Below are positions 34,940-44,044 of a stretch of DNA of 64,000 bases, piece after piece. The translations under genes were made by a program, and so were the position numbers. The notes beneath the pieces are model-generated. The model had not been told where the DNA came from. It saw only the letters and a program-made list of their open reading frames with translations, and made no database searches. Each line of letters opens with the position of its first letter. The stretch's first letter is position 1. The DNA comes from Pseudomonas corrugata (GTDB lineage Bacteria; Pseudomonadota; Gammaproteobacteria; Pseudomonadales; Pseudomonadaceae), in contig NZ_LHVK01000015.1 of the NCBI RefSeq assembly GCF_001269905.1, positions 1 to 64,000 of the forward strand, given 5' to 3'.

Positions 34940-35110
34940 ATGGGCACTATCAGCCTTGAAACCAAGAAGGCCTACGCGGCCAGGACACGTCGGTCCAACT
35001 ATGCGGCCAGCCTGCGCCTGGAAGGCTTCAAAGTGACCTTTTCCGATGGCGAATGCAAAATGCCGACCCGTGAAGAAGTCTTGAAGACCTTCACCAAGAC
35101 CAGAACCTGA
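34940..35110 (+). CDS. FicA-type (YhfG) antitoxin
   Basis: 56 residues, starting at ATG 34940 with GAGG ten bases upstream. The inhibitory motif (S/T)xxxE(G/N) is visible as SLRLEGF. It binds and blocks the ATP site of the Fic partner. The stop TGA overlaps the fic ATG by one base (TGATG), typical of a coupled toxin-antitoxin pair. Confidence 0.82.
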   Translation: MGTISLETKKAYAARTRRSNYAASLRLEGFKVTFSDGECKMPTREEVLKTFTKTRT

Positions 35111-35730
35111 TGCCCGACAAATATGGGGTCGGTGAAGACGCCTATTGCTACCCGGGCTCCACTGTCCTTCGCAACAAACTCGATATCCGCGACGAACCCA
35201 CCTTGAGCGAAGCCGAACAACAACTCACGGCCATCGCGGCGGACCATGTCGAATTCAACCCTCCCCCTTACGACCTGGCCTACCTCCAGAACATCCACCG
35301 GCAACTCTTCTCGGATTTGTACGAGTGGGCCGGAGAACTGCGCACCGTCGGGATGGCCAAGCAAGACACACGCTTCTGCCAGCCGCAGTTCATGGAAAAA
35401 GAAGCCGGGAAAATTTTCAGCAACATGGCCGCCGCCCATTGGTTCGAAGGACTGTCCCGGGCGGACCTGATCGTTGCCGTGGCCGATGCCTATTCCGATA
35501 TCAACGTCGTCCACCCCTTTCGCGAAGGCAATGGACGTGCCCAACGCATTCTCTTCGAACATCTCATCATGAATGCCGGGCTTGAAATCAGTTGGTGGGG
35601 CATCGAAAAGGAAGAGTGGATCTTTGCAAACATTGCAGCTTACAACTGCACACTTGGCCCCATGGTGCAGGTGTTCGAGAAGTGCATTGGTCAGGCGATT
35701 CAAGCCAGTGCAGCTGATGCCGCCCCATGA
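35110..35730 (+). CDS. Fic-family AMPylating toxin
   Basis: 206 residues. The active-site loop HPFREGNGRAQR (His at about residue 135) is complete, so adenylyl transfer is likely possible; bacterial FicT toxins modify DNA gyrase and topoisomerase IV. Upstream of it, VHFNPPPYDLAYLQNIHRQL-like text (VEFNPPPYDLAYLQNIHRQL) and DLYEWAGELR fit the Fic core. The antitoxin precedes it in class I order. The C-terminus is slightly longer than the minimal Fic fold. Confidence 0.9.
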   Translation: MPDKYGVGEDAYCYPGSTVLRNKLDIRDEPTLSEAEQQLTAIAADHVEFNPPPYDLAYLQNIHRQLFSDLYEWAGELRTVGMAKQDTRFCQPQFMEKEAGKIFSNMAAAHWFEGLSRADLIVAVADAYSDINVVHPFREGNGRAQRILFEHLIMNAGLEISWWGIEKEEWIFANIAAYNCTLGPMVQVFEKCIGQAIQASAADAAP

Positions 35731-35872
35731 ACTGATCGCACTATCATCGACTCGCTCAACCCCTGCACCCTTCGAAACCGCATCGATTTATTTCATCTTG
35801 CGGGTAGGTCAGCGATAAACTCGACAGCCATTGCATGCCTCGACGCTGCAGATCATTCTCAAGGACTCTAGT

Positions 35873-36415
35873 ATGACTCTCTTGCCGTCACGCTCCCTCT
35901 TCTTTGTCTCCAGCCTCATGGCCAGCACTTTGTGCTTCGCCGAAGCTGAACCGGCCGATGGCAGCCTCATCAAGGACTCGACCAAAGCCGCCGTTTCATC
36001 GTTCATCACGGCTGGGAAGAACCTGTTGGGCGGTGTGAGCGAAGGTGTACTCGATGGCCGCGAATCAGCCCAGGGCACCGATGGCGCAGCGATCATTTCC
36101 TCCGGCGAACAAATGAAAGATCGGATCGGCGTCGAGGTGCTGAAACTGGAGCCCAGTGATGACAACCTTACAGTCACTCTCGGTTTCAAGAACAGTACCG
36201 ACACGCAACTGCGCCTGATCAACCTCAGGCAGACGGGCGTCTTGCTGGCTATCGACCAGGCAGGTTATGCCAACAGCCTCAAGGCAATGGAAAACCCGGA
36301 TGAAGTTACTGTTCCACCCAAGGCCGCCGTGCGGCAGAAGTTCATCTTCGATGGGCAGAACGAGCCCATCAGTTCTGTACGGGTGTGGGGCCAGGACTAT
36401 CAATTGAAAAAATAA
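35873..36415 (+). CDS. Hypothetical exported protein
   Basis: 180 residues from ATG 35873. A signal peptide (PSRSLFFVSSLMASTLCFA) then a soluble domain with AAVSSFITAGKNLLGGVSEG and a beta-rich second half (GVEVLKLEPSDDNLTVTLGF, VWGQDYQLKK). The second half resembles an immunoglobulin-like domain, a guess from the pattern. No family recognised. Its neighbours are the Fic pair and the phosphatase. Confidence 0.65.
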   Translation: MTLLPSRSLFFVSSLMASTLCFAEAEPADGSLIKDSTKAAVSSFITAGKNLLGGVSEGVLDGRESAQGTDGAAIISSGEQMKDRIGVEVLKLEPSDDNLTVTLGFKNSTDTQLRLINLRQTGVLLAIDQAGYANSLKAMENPDEVTVPPKAAVRQKFIFDGQNEPISSVRVWGQDYQLKK

Positions 36416-36469
36416 TGTTATCGGGCCAGAAGAGCGAGCAAGCTGCTTCTTCTCCCCTCTCCACATGAA

Positions 36470-37201
36470 ATGCCGACGATGAACACGATCAGAACGTTCT
36501 CCCCCAATGGAAAAGGCCGGGACTTTGTCGTAGGTGATGTCCATGGACACTTCAAACTTCTGAAGTCGCTTTTGGTTAACGCCAATTTCAAGGCAGAACG
36601 GGATCGTGTTTTCTCGGTTGGCGACCTGATCGATCGCGGCCCGGACTCCCTGGACGTGATGAACTGGCTCACGGAGCCCTGGTTTCACGCGGTCCGAGGC
36701 AATCATGAACAGATGCTCATCGACTGTGTGTCCGGACAGGGCGACATTGCCAGGCATACCCGAAACGGCGGGGCCTGGCTCTATGAGCTGGCAGCCACGA
36801 CCCAGCATGAACTGTCCAATGTCCTCCAGGGACTTCCGCTGATCATTGAAGTTGACCTGGTAGACGGAAGAAAAATGGGCATCGTGCACGCCGAAGCTCC
36901 GTTACTACACGACGATGGCGACTGGCAGACTGCCAAAGACGCCTTGTCCGGACATTTTGGAGAAGACAGCCGCCACCGCGCCCTGAAAACAGCTCTGTAT
37001 GCCCGGGGAAAAATCGAACAGCAGAATAATGACCCCATCAGGGGAATAAGCCGGCTTTACGTCGGGCACTCAACCGTATCGAGCGTCACCTGCCTGGGTA
37101 ATGTCGTCTACATCGACACCGGCTGTTCCTTTCACGATGGGGCATTGAGTCTTGTGGAAATCAATGCGGACACCACAACCTGCATAACAATGCGCCCATA
37201 A
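36470..37201 (+). CDS. PPP-family serine/threonine protein phosphatase
   Basis: 243 residues from ATG 36470 (or ATG 36479, three residues shorter). Metal-binding motifs of PPP phosphatases are present: GDVHGHF, GDLIDRGPDS, RGNHEQM and a later YVGHSTV with the last His. PrpA/PrpB-type enzymes in bacteria remove phosphate from Ser/Thr/His residues. No regulatory domain. Placed between the exported protein and dusA, in the accessory stretch. Confidence 0.88.
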   Translation: MPTMNTIRTFSPNGKGRDFVVGDVHGHFKLLKSLLVNANFKAERDRVFSVGDLIDRGPDSLDVMNWLTEPWFHAVRGNHEQMLIDCVSGQGDIARHTRNGGAWLYELAATTQHELSNVLQGLPLIIEVDLVDGRKMGIVHAEAPLLHDDGDWQTAKDALSGHFGEDSRHRALKTALYARGKIEQQNNDPIRGISRLYVGHSTVSSVTCLGNVVYIDTGCSFHDGALSLVEINADTTTCITMRP

Positions 37202-37348
37202 TCGAATACGGAAACGGGTACGACACTTCGCCTGCACGTGTCAGACCTTGAAACGCGCCACCAGGCATTGCGCGATCCTGCAGCTTCAAACCTCGCAGAG
37301 CGCTTTCCTGATAAACTGCGGCCTTCCGCCTTCCCGTCCAGATATCCG

Positions 37349-38344
37349 ATGTCTCTATACCCAGCTCCCCCGCAGCCCTTGTCCCGCCGTTTCAGCGTTG
37401 CCCCGATGATGGACTGGACAGACGCCCACTGCCGCTACTTCCTGCGCATCCTCTCCAAAAACGCGCTCCTCTACACCGAAATGGTCACCACCGGCGCCCT
37501 GCTCAACGGCGACCATGAGCGTTTCCTGCGTCATCACGAAACCGAACACCCCCTGGCGCTTCAGTTGGGTGGCAGTGTCCCGGCGGATCTGGCCGCCTGC
37601 GCGAAGATGGCCCAGGAGCATGGCTACGACGAGGTCAACCTCAATGTCGGCTGTCCAAGCGATCGGGTGCAGAACAATATGATCGGTGCGTGCCTGATGG
37701 CGTATCCGGGGTTGGTGGCCGATTGTGTGAAGGCGATGCGTGATGCGGTGTCGATCCCGGTGACGGTCAAGCATCGGATCGGGATCAACGGGCGGGACAG
37801 CTATGAGCAGCTGTGTGAGTTCGTTGGCACGGTGCGCGAGGCCGGTTGCACGAGTTTTACCGTGCATGCGCGGATCGCGATCCTGGAGGGGCTGTCGCCG
37901 AAGGAGAATCGTGATATCCCGCCCCTGCGCTATGACGTGGTGGCGCGGTTGAAGGCGGATTTTCCGGAGCTGGAAATCGTGCTCAACGGCGGGATCAAGA
38001 CGCTTGAGGCGTGCCATGAGCATCTGCAGACCTTCGACGGCGTGATGCTGGGGCGCGAGGCGTACCATAACCCCTATCTGCTGGCCGAGGTCGATCAACA
38101 GCTGTTCGGCAGCACCGCGCCGGTCATCACCCGGGCCGAGGCGCTGGCACAACTGCGACCCTATATTGCCAATCACTTGGCCGCTGGTGGGGCGATGCAC
38201 CATATCACCCGTCATATGTTGGGCCTGGGCACTGGTTTTCCAGGAGCGCGACGGTTTCGGCAGTTGTTGTCGGTGGACATTCACAAGACCAAGGATCCGT
38301 TGGCGCTGTTGGACCAGGCGGGGCAGTTGCTGGAGGGGCGTTAA
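37349..38344 (+). CDS. dusA: tRNA-dihydrouridine(20/20a) synthase DusA
   Basis: 331 residues from ATG 37349. FMN-dependent reduction of U20/U20a in tRNA. Signatures: RRFSVAPMMDWTDAHCRYF, LQLGGSVPADLA, the catalytic Cys in NLNVGCPSDRVQ, KHRIGING and LNGGIKTLEAC. A longer in-frame start at 37238 has no family support. In P. aeruginosa dusA (PA2795) is next to tal (PA2796), by recollection; here two helicase genes lie between. Confidence 0.95.
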   Translation: MSLYPAPPQPLSRRFSVAPMMDWTDAHCRYFLRILSKNALLYTEMVTTGALLNGDHERFLRHHETEHPLALQLGGSVPADLAACAKMAQEHGYDEVNLNVGCPSDRVQNNMIGACLMAYPGLVADCVKAMRDAVSIPVTVKHRIGINGRDSYEQLCEFVGTVREAGCTSFTVHARIAILEGLSPKENRDIPPLRYDVVARLKADFPELEIVLNGGIKTLEACHEHLQTFDGVMLGREAYHNPYLLAEVDQQLFGSTAPVITRAEALAQLRPYIANHLAAGGAMHHITRHMLGLGTGFPGARRFRQLLSVDIHKTKDPLALLDQAGQLLEGR

Positions 38345-38461
38345 TACGCGCATCTGAGGCAAGCATCGTCCTAGGTGAAAATTCGCTGAGCTGCAGTTGC
38401 ATTCAATCGTGCGATCGGGTTCGCGTGAGGATATTGGATCCATATCGCTCGCGCCTCGCTT

Positions 38462-38482
38462 CAACAGTATGCAACACTGTTG
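38462..38482. promoter_or_regulatory. Inverted repeat upstream of the helicase operon
   Basis: CAACAGT, seven bases, ACTGTTG: perfect 7-bp arms, 30 bases before the first helicase ATG. It could be an operator for an autoregulator or a transcription-related hairpin. No known binding family is matched. Confidence 0.4.
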
Positions 38483-38512
38483 TGCCATCACCGTTCAGGG
38501 ACGAATATCGCC

Positions 38513-40249
38513 ATGCAAGGGCAGCATCCGCTTATTAAAAAGCTTTTTAAATTTATCTATGCCGAGCGCGATGCGAACCTTCAGCAACTTTTGCAAACCT
38601 GGCAGCGCCCCTTGCATGAGAAGCTTGAAAAGGGTTTGACTCAGGGCTTCACGCACCTAGAAAGAGCCGACAAAGCTACTTGTCTTTGGGCGCACCTTGA
38701 TGAGAGCGAATCACGCTTTCGTGAAGGGGATATGCTGCGTTTGCACCTTGGCGATCCGTCTACCGGGCTGTTGTGCGCCAGGATGACCTTTGAACGCGAA
38801 GAAGAAGGGCGATGGCTGCTGAGCGAGAAACTGGCTAATACGGTATGGGACAACTACCAGGGCGGACCTTGCTATGCGGATATGGACGCGCTGGATCTGA
38901 CGCCCCGCTATGAAAAGACCCTGGAAGATATTGCAGATTCAATCAATACCGACAACCTGATTATCCCGCTGCTCGGCGATGCGCCAGCCATCACGTTCAA
39001 CGACGCGGACCTAGATTACGCTGAACGTTTCGCCATCCAAAACAAGTGTAACGAACATCAAGCCCGGGCTGTCGCCATGGCCTTTGCCGCTGAGCAAATT
39101 GCTTGCATCCAAGGCCCACCCGGGACCGGCAAGACCCGTGCACTCGCGCTTATTGCCCAGCTACTGGTCGAGCGTCAGGAACGGGTATTTGTCACCTCTC
39201 ACACGCACATGGCTATCAACAATGCCCTTGCAAAGATTGCCGAGCGCAACATACCAACGGTGAAGATTGGTGGCCGTCCTGAGGATGTAAGCAAAACCGT
39301 TGACTGGGCAAAAACACCCGCCGATTGGGAGAACCTGCCTGCGGACGGCAGCGGCTATGTCATTGGCGCGACTCCGTTCGCCACCTGCAGCCAGCTTGAA
39401 CATTTCAAATTCGACACGGTGATCTTTGACGAAGCCAGTCAGATTACCCTCCCCCTCGCGCTGATGGCCATGCGCAAAGGTAGACGCTTTATCTTCATTG
39501 GAGACCAGAAACAACTGCCGCCGGTGCTGTTGTCCCAGTCGGTCCTTTCTGGCGAATCGATGTCGATCTTTGGCCGTCTTACCTCACAAACAGCCGACCA
39601 CACGGTCATGCTTGAAGAAACCTACCGGATGAATCAATGGTTGACCGAATGGCCGGGCCAAAATTACTACGAAGGCAAGTTACGTGCGGCGGGCCCCAAT
39701 AAAGACCGACGCTTCAACTACGTTGAGGTCGAGTCCCCGATGGATCGCGTCTTTGATCCAGAGGCAAGCGCCATATTTATTCCCACGACTGACAGAACGG
39801 CAAAAACCCGAAACTTTCGGGATGCTCAGCATGTACTTGAACTCTGCAAAGTCGCCCATGCCATGGGTGTCGCCCCGGCAGATATCGGCATTGTCACACC
39901 TTACCGGGCTCAGGGCCGGGCGATTCGAACGTTATTGACTCGTCATTTTGGACGCGAACTCGCCCAAACCATCGTCGCAGATACCGTTGAACGCATGCAG
40001 GGGCAGGAACGCGAACTTATCATCGTGTCATTGGCCAGCGGCGATGAGGCATTCCTTGGTGCTGTCGCAGAGTTTTTCTTCCAGCCTGAGCGACTGAACG
40101 TTTCCATCACCCGGGCGATGACCAAATTGATCATTATCGGGCCTGAGCTGGCCCAGGGGATTGAGTGCAGTAACAACGTTACGCAGCTATGGGCCGATGA
40201 GTATTTGAGTCTGATCAGTCGATGCCGCAAAGTGGTACTGCCCCTATGA
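38513..40249 (+). CDS. UPF1/DNA2-like superfamily 1 helicase
   Basis: 578 residues from ATG 38513. An N-terminal region (about 1-175) without recognised domain is followed by a complete SF1B helicase core: Q motif near NKCNEHQARAV, Walker A GPPGTGKT at residues 201-208, Walker B DEAS near 306, motif III GDQKQLPPV near 330, ETYRMN near 370, VERMQGQERELIIVSL and NVSITRAMTKLII near the end. It is thus an ATP-driven DNA or RNA helicase. The next gene overlaps by four bases (ATGA). It is placed between dusA and tal. Confidence 0.9.
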   Translation: MQGQHPLIKKLFKFIYAERDANLQQLLQTWQRPLHEKLEKGLTQGFTHLERADKATCLWAHLDESESRFREGDMLRLHLGDPSTGLLCARMTFEREEEGRWLLSEKLANTVWDNYQGGPCYADMDALDLTPRYEKTLEDIADSINTDNLIIPLLGDAPAITFNDADLDYAERFAIQNKCNEHQARAVAMAFAAEQIACIQGPPGTGKTRALALIAQLLVERQERVFVTSHTHMAINNALAKIAERNIPTVKIGGRPEDVSKTVDWAKTPADWENLPADGSGYVIGATPFATCSQLEHFKFDTVIFDEASQITLPLALMAMRKGRRFIFIGDQKQLPPVLLSQSVLSGESMSIFGRLTSQTADHTVMLEETYRMNQWLTEWPGQNYYEGKLRAAGPNKDRRFNYVEVESPMDRVFDPEASAIFIPTTDRTAKTRNFRDAQHVLELCKVAHAMGVAPADIGIVTPYRAQGRAIRTLLTRHFGRELAQTIVADTVERMQGQERELIIVSLASGDEAFLGAVAEFFFQPERLNVSITRAMTKLIIIGPELAQGIECSNNVTQLWADEYLSLISRCRKVVLPL

Positions 40250-42234
40250 CACTCTTTATCCCTGAATGGCAGCGCAGCACTGGCGCCTATGTTCACGTTA
40301 AACGTACGTTGCGCAAACTGGATGATAACCATGTTGTACGCCAGTGCCTCGCTCGGGAAGCCTGGGCCCCTGACTTCTTCCTCCAACATGCACAACATCA
40401 ATGGCTGGCTACTGTGTTGTGTGAAACCTCTTTTGACACACTAGACCCCGATCAACTGTTCACCGCTACCGAACAACAGACCTTTACAGAGCTGGTTTCG
40501 CACCTCGAAGCGACTGAGCCCGACAAGATGCCGGCCGGGCAGCGACTCGGCAAACTGATCATCATGTGGAACTGCACGCCCGAACAGACCAAACGCCTGT
40601 GGCAGCACTACTCAACGCCTGACGGCCCGCGGCTCATGTCCAAGAGCACCTTTATCGAGCTTGGCCACGAACAATTGCCCAAGTTATTCAGCTCGCTGAG
40701 CCGCGAAGCCAGCGACACGCTCATGGGGCACTATTTTCCAGAAGCCGAAATACCGGCAATCTGCACGACCCGCCGGCATTTCTCACGAGATAACTCAGCA
40801 AAGACCACACGTTATTTCCTGGACACACAACAAGAGTGGGCCAGTAAGTTGGACTTGGAGTTGCCTGAGGAACAAACGCAAACCTTGAATGATTTCTCGG
40901 TGCGGCTGGTCAATGGCGTTGCCGGAAGCGGAAAGACATTGATTGCCGCTAACCGGGCGTTGATCTTGGCGAAAAAATTTCCAGATCAAAAGATATTGAT
41001 GCTAATCCACAATGTGCCGGTGGTTAAAGACCTCAAGCACCGCTTGAAAAAGGCCAGCCCGGAGGGTTTGCCGCGCAACCTGACAATCGTGACCGCGCTG
41101 GCATGGATACGACAGCAATGGGTGAACCATTTTGAGTTGCAACCAGAGATGGTATTCCCTAAAGAAGTCACCAGCCAAATTGGCCATTATCGGAAATCCT
41201 TTCCGGACTTGAAGCCCGGGAATGAACAACTCCTGGACGAGTTCGACTTCATCAATGAGTCATTGATTAGCGACGAGCAAGGCTATCTGGACGCCGAACG
41301 CGCCGGCCAAGGGTTTGCCTTGCGCAAGGAAGAACGGGGCCAGGTATGGGCGCTCTACGGGCAGGTCACTGATGCATTGCGCAAGCAAGGCTCTCGTTTA
41401 TGGAGTTCATTGTCCCGGGATCTGTGTCTGACGAAGCTCGACAAGCTCGATAAGTATCAACACATCCTGGTAGACGAAGCCCAATTCTTCGCGCCGACCT
41501 GGTTTCAACTAGTCAAAAGCACCTTGGCCGACTCAGAAGGCAGCCTGTTTTTATGTGCCGACCCCAACCAGGGCTTTTTGAAAAGCCGACTCAGCTGGAA
41601 GCGTGTCGGCCTGGATGTGGCGGGTAAAACAAAGAAGCTTCATCACTCCTACCGAACCACTCAGGCCATACTGCGGGCAGCCGGTCTTGTTTTGGCCGAA
41701 TTTACCCAAACCGACCCGGACGATTATCTGCAGCCTGATTTCAATGGCATGGACGAAGGCATCGCCCCGCTATTGATCCGATCGGACACACCCCAGGATG
41801 CGGTTATACAGGCCTGTAACGAGATAGCCGGCTACTTGCAAACCCAGCAGATCAATCTATCGAACATGCTTGTGCTATATGGCCGGGACACCAATAAGAA
41901 GCTGCTGCTCAAGGCGTTGAGCGATCGATTCGGTTCGCGCAAAGTCTGGGATCTGAACAGCATGGAGTCCGTTCATGTGGACGCAGATAATCTGCGTGTT
42001 TCCACAGTGGACACCGCTACAGGGCTTGAAGCCAGTATCGTGTTGCTGCTGGGCCTGGAAAAGCTCATGAGAGAAACGGCTCAAGAGGGCGTGCTTTCTG
42101 CCCAGGAGCGGGAACAGAATTCGCGCAAACTCTATATGGCAATGACAAGGGCGGGCCAGCGATTGATTCTGATCTCGACGACGCTACTACCAACAAGTAT
42201 TGCGGACCTGTTCTTGAACACACAACATGCATGA
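40246..42234 (+). CDS. UvrD/Rep-like helicase with divergent N-terminal domain
   Basis: 662 residues from ATG 40246, which overlaps the TGA of the first helicase. Walker A GVAGSGKT at 224-231, DEAQ near 410, ADPNQGFL near 437, HHSYRTT near 466, STVDTATGLEASIVLLLGL and LYMAMTRAGQRLILI near the end are UvrD-type motifs. The first 210 residues have the spacing of a NERD-like domain (TGAYVHVKRTLRKLDDNHVV, PDFFLQHAQHQWLATVLCET), but the acidic/Lys residues typical of the nuclease are mostly lost, so nuclease activity is doubtful. It works presumably with the first helicase. Confidence 0.85.
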   Translation: MTLFIPEWQRSTGAYVHVKRTLRKLDDNHVVRQCLAREAWAPDFFLQHAQHQWLATVLCETSFDTLDPDQLFTATEQQTFTELVSHLEATEPDKMPAGQRLGKLIIMWNCTPEQTKRLWQHYSTPDGPRLMSKSTFIELGHEQLPKLFSSLSREASDTLMGHYFPEAEIPAICTTRRHFSRDNSAKTTRYFLDTQQEWASKLDLELPEEQTQTLNDFSVRLVNGVAGSGKTLIAANRALILAKKFPDQKILMLIHNVPVVKDLKHRLKKASPEGLPRNLTIVTALAWIRQQWVNHFELQPEMVFPKEVTSQIGHYRKSFPDLKPGNEQLLDEFDFINESLISDEQGYLDAERAGQGFALRKEERGQVWALYGQVTDALRKQGSRLWSSLSRDLCLTKLDKLDKYQHILVDEAQFFAPTWFQLVKSTLADSEGSLFLCADPNQGFLKSRLSWKRVGLDVAGKTKKLHHSYRTTQAILRAAGLVLAEFTQTDPDDYLQPDFNGMDEGIAPLLIRSDTPQDAVIQACNEIAGYLQTQQINLSNMLVLYGRDTNKKLLLKALSDRFGSRKVWDLNSMESVHVDADNLRVSTVDTATGLEASIVLLLGLEKLMRETAQEGVLSAQEREQNSRKLYMAMTRAGQRLILISTTLLPTSIADLFLNTQHA

Positions 42235-42416
42235 CCATCAGGCGATCGTGTTGAACCTGCACGCGGTTTTGGCATCGTATCTACCGGTACCTGCCCCGCC
42301 CTTTCAAACAGCCGTTTTCAGGTTGTTGCCACAGGGGCCATCGATCCCCGCACACGCCCTTGAGTGGCCGCCGGCCCTCGGGTAATGTCAACAGACCCAC
42401 AGGACAGAGCACGCTC

Positions 42417-43343
42417 ATGACTTCCAAGCTGGAACAACTCAAGCAATTCACCACCGTCGTGGCCGACACCGGCGACTTCGAAGCCATTGCCCGCATCAAG
42501 CCGGTAGATGCCACCACCAACCCTTCCCTGCTGCTGAAGGCCTCGGCGATGCAAGGCTATGCAGAGCTGTTGAACGCCTGCGTGGCGGACTGCAAGGGAG
42601 ATGTGGGACTGGCCAGTGACCGCTTTGGTGTGGCGGTCGGACAAGAGATCCTGAAGGTGATTCCAGGGCGCATTTCCACCGAAGTGGACGCGCGCCTGTC
42701 GTTCGATACCGACGCCATGTTGAAGCGTGCCCATCGCCTGGTCGAACTGTACGACAAGGCCGGCATTGGCCGTGATCGTGTGCTGATCAAGATCGCGTCG
42801 ACCTGGGAAGGCATTCGCGCCGCGGAACAGTTGGAGCGTGAAGGCATCCAGTGCAACCTGACCCTGCTGTTCTCTTTCGCCCAGGCCGCGGCCTGTGCCG
42901 ATGCCGGGGTGTTCCTGATTTCGCCGTTCGTGGGACGTATCTACGACTGGTACAAGAAGGCCAATGGCAACGACTACACCGGTGCCGATGATCCTGGTGT
43001 CCAGTCGGTGACACGCATCTACAACTACTACAAGGCCAATGACTACAAGACCGTGGTCATGGGCGCCAGCTTCCGTAACCTCAATCAGATCGAGCAACTG
43101 GCCGGCTGCGACCGCTTGACCGTCAGCCCGGAATTGCTTGAGAAGCTGGCCGCTGACGAAGGCAAGCTGGAGCGCAAGCTGGCACCGGGCCAGGCCGGTG
43201 AAGCACGCTTGAGCCTCAATGAAGCGCAGTTCCGCTGGTTGTCCAACGAGGACGCCATGGCAACCGAGAAGCTGGCAGAAGGTATCCGTCAGTTTGCCCG
43301 GGACCAGGAGAAGCTTGAGGCGTTGCTACAAGCCAAGCTCTGA
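42417..43343 (+). CDS. tal: Transaldolase
   Basis: 308 residues from ATG 42417. Non-oxidative pentose phosphate pathway: moves dihydroxyacetone from sedoheptulose 7-phosphate to glyceraldehyde 3-phosphate. Motifs: DATTNPSLLLKA, VDARLSFDTDAM, the Schiff-base Lys in VLIKIASTWEG, NLTLLFSFAQA and ISPFVGRIYDWYKK. Followed by a strong terminator. rssC/rssB follow on the other strand, as in other pseudomonads. Confidence 0.97.
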   Translation: MTSKLEQLKQFTTVVADTGDFEAIARIKPVDATTNPSLLLKASAMQGYAELLNACVADCKGDVGLASDRFGVAVGQEILKVIPGRISTEVDARLSFDTDAMLKRAHRLVELYDKAGIGRDRVLIKIASTWEGIRAAEQLEREGIQCNLTLLFSFAQAAACADAGVFLISPFVGRIYDWYKKANGNDYTGADDPGVQSVTRIYNYYKANDYKTVVMGASFRNLNQIEQLAGCDRLTVSPELLEKLAADEGKLERKLAPGQAGEARLSLNEAQFRWLSNEDAMATEKLAEGIRQFARDQEKLEALLQAKL

Positions 43344-43360
43344 GTTGATTCACAGGCATG

Positions 43361-43398
43361 CAAAAGGGGGCGAACCTTGATGGGTTCGCCCCCTTTTC
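43361..43398 (+). terminator. Terminator after tal
   Basis: A 15-bp stem (AAAAGGGGGCGAACC / GGTTCGCCCCCTTTT) with A and T tracts, 17 bases after the tal stop. It can also act on the opposite strand. Confidence 0.9.
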
Positions 43399-43450
43399 AT
43401 GTTGGAATGGCTTGGCTTCGCACTGAGGGATTGGACGACAGAACAGACGT

Positions 43451-43538
43451 CATCGCGAGCAGGCTCGCTCCCACAAGTTTCGCGTAACCCTCATCTGAGT
43501 ACAGCCCAATCCCTGTGGGAGCGAGCCTGCTCGCGATG
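43451..43538. repeat. REP pair, inverted (GTGGGAGC family)
   Basis: CATCGCGAGCAGGCTCGCTC with CCACA, and the inverted copy TGTGGGAGCGAGCCTGCTCG with CGATG, between tal and rssC. Confidence 0.9.
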
Positions 43539-43561
43539 GGGCCCGCCAGGTCATCCCAGGA

Positions 43562-44044
43562 TCAGGGACGTTCCAACGCGTTCACCAGATCATGGAAAGC
43601 TTCACGATTGGACTCGTTCAGCCCCATGAGGATCTTGTGGGCTTCGAGCACCTTGACCCGCACTTCTTCCTCGGACTGGTCCTGGTCAGGCAGGTCATCC
43701 AGGCACTCAGGGCACGGCACCGGGTCACTCACGATGTTGAACACCTGGTCGAACCCCATCGATTGCAACAGACGGGTAATGTCGTTATGGGTGGTGACGA
43801 CGGTGGGCAGCAGGCCAACCTTCTGCCGCGACAGGATCGATAACTTGGCCAGCAGGCCAAGGGTGGTGCTGTCGATGCTGCGGGTTTCAGTCAGGTCGAT
43901 CACGATGGCGCTGAAATTCAGCGCGGTGAAGATCCGCTCAATAGTCGCATCCAGCGCCGAACACAGGGTCAGGCGCACTTCACCGACAAACTTCAGGACA
44001 AATGTGCCGTCCTGCTCGGCGAACTGGATTCTACCAGTACTCAT
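43562..44044 (-). CDS. rssC: STAS-domain anti-sigma factor antagonist RssC
   Basis: 160 residues from ATG 44044. STAS fold: FVLKFVGEVRLTLCSALDAT, FSAIVIDLTETRSIDSTTLG (the Ser of DSTTLG is the phosphorylation site), then a C-terminal extension with CPECLDD. The start overlaps the rssB stop (TGATG), so the two are translationally coupled. In P. aeruginosa this pair (PA2797-PA2798) controls swarming and biofilm switching, by recollection. The N-terminal Met pair leaves a one-residue uncertainty in the start. Confidence 0.88.
   Translation of the reverse strand: MSTGRIQFAEQDGTFVLKFVGEVRLTLCSALDATIERIFTALNFSAIVIDLTETRSIDSTTLGLLAKLSILSRQKVGLLPTVVTTHNDITRLLQSMGFDQVFNIVSDPVPCPECLDDLPDQDQSEEEVRVKVLEAHKILMGLNESNREAFHDLVNALERP

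Noticed and set aside
38345..38461. Attachment site or direct repeats bounding the helicase operon
   Set aside because: I compared the sequence after dusA with that before tal and saw no shared direct repeat or tRNA-like end; mechanism of insertion remains unknown.
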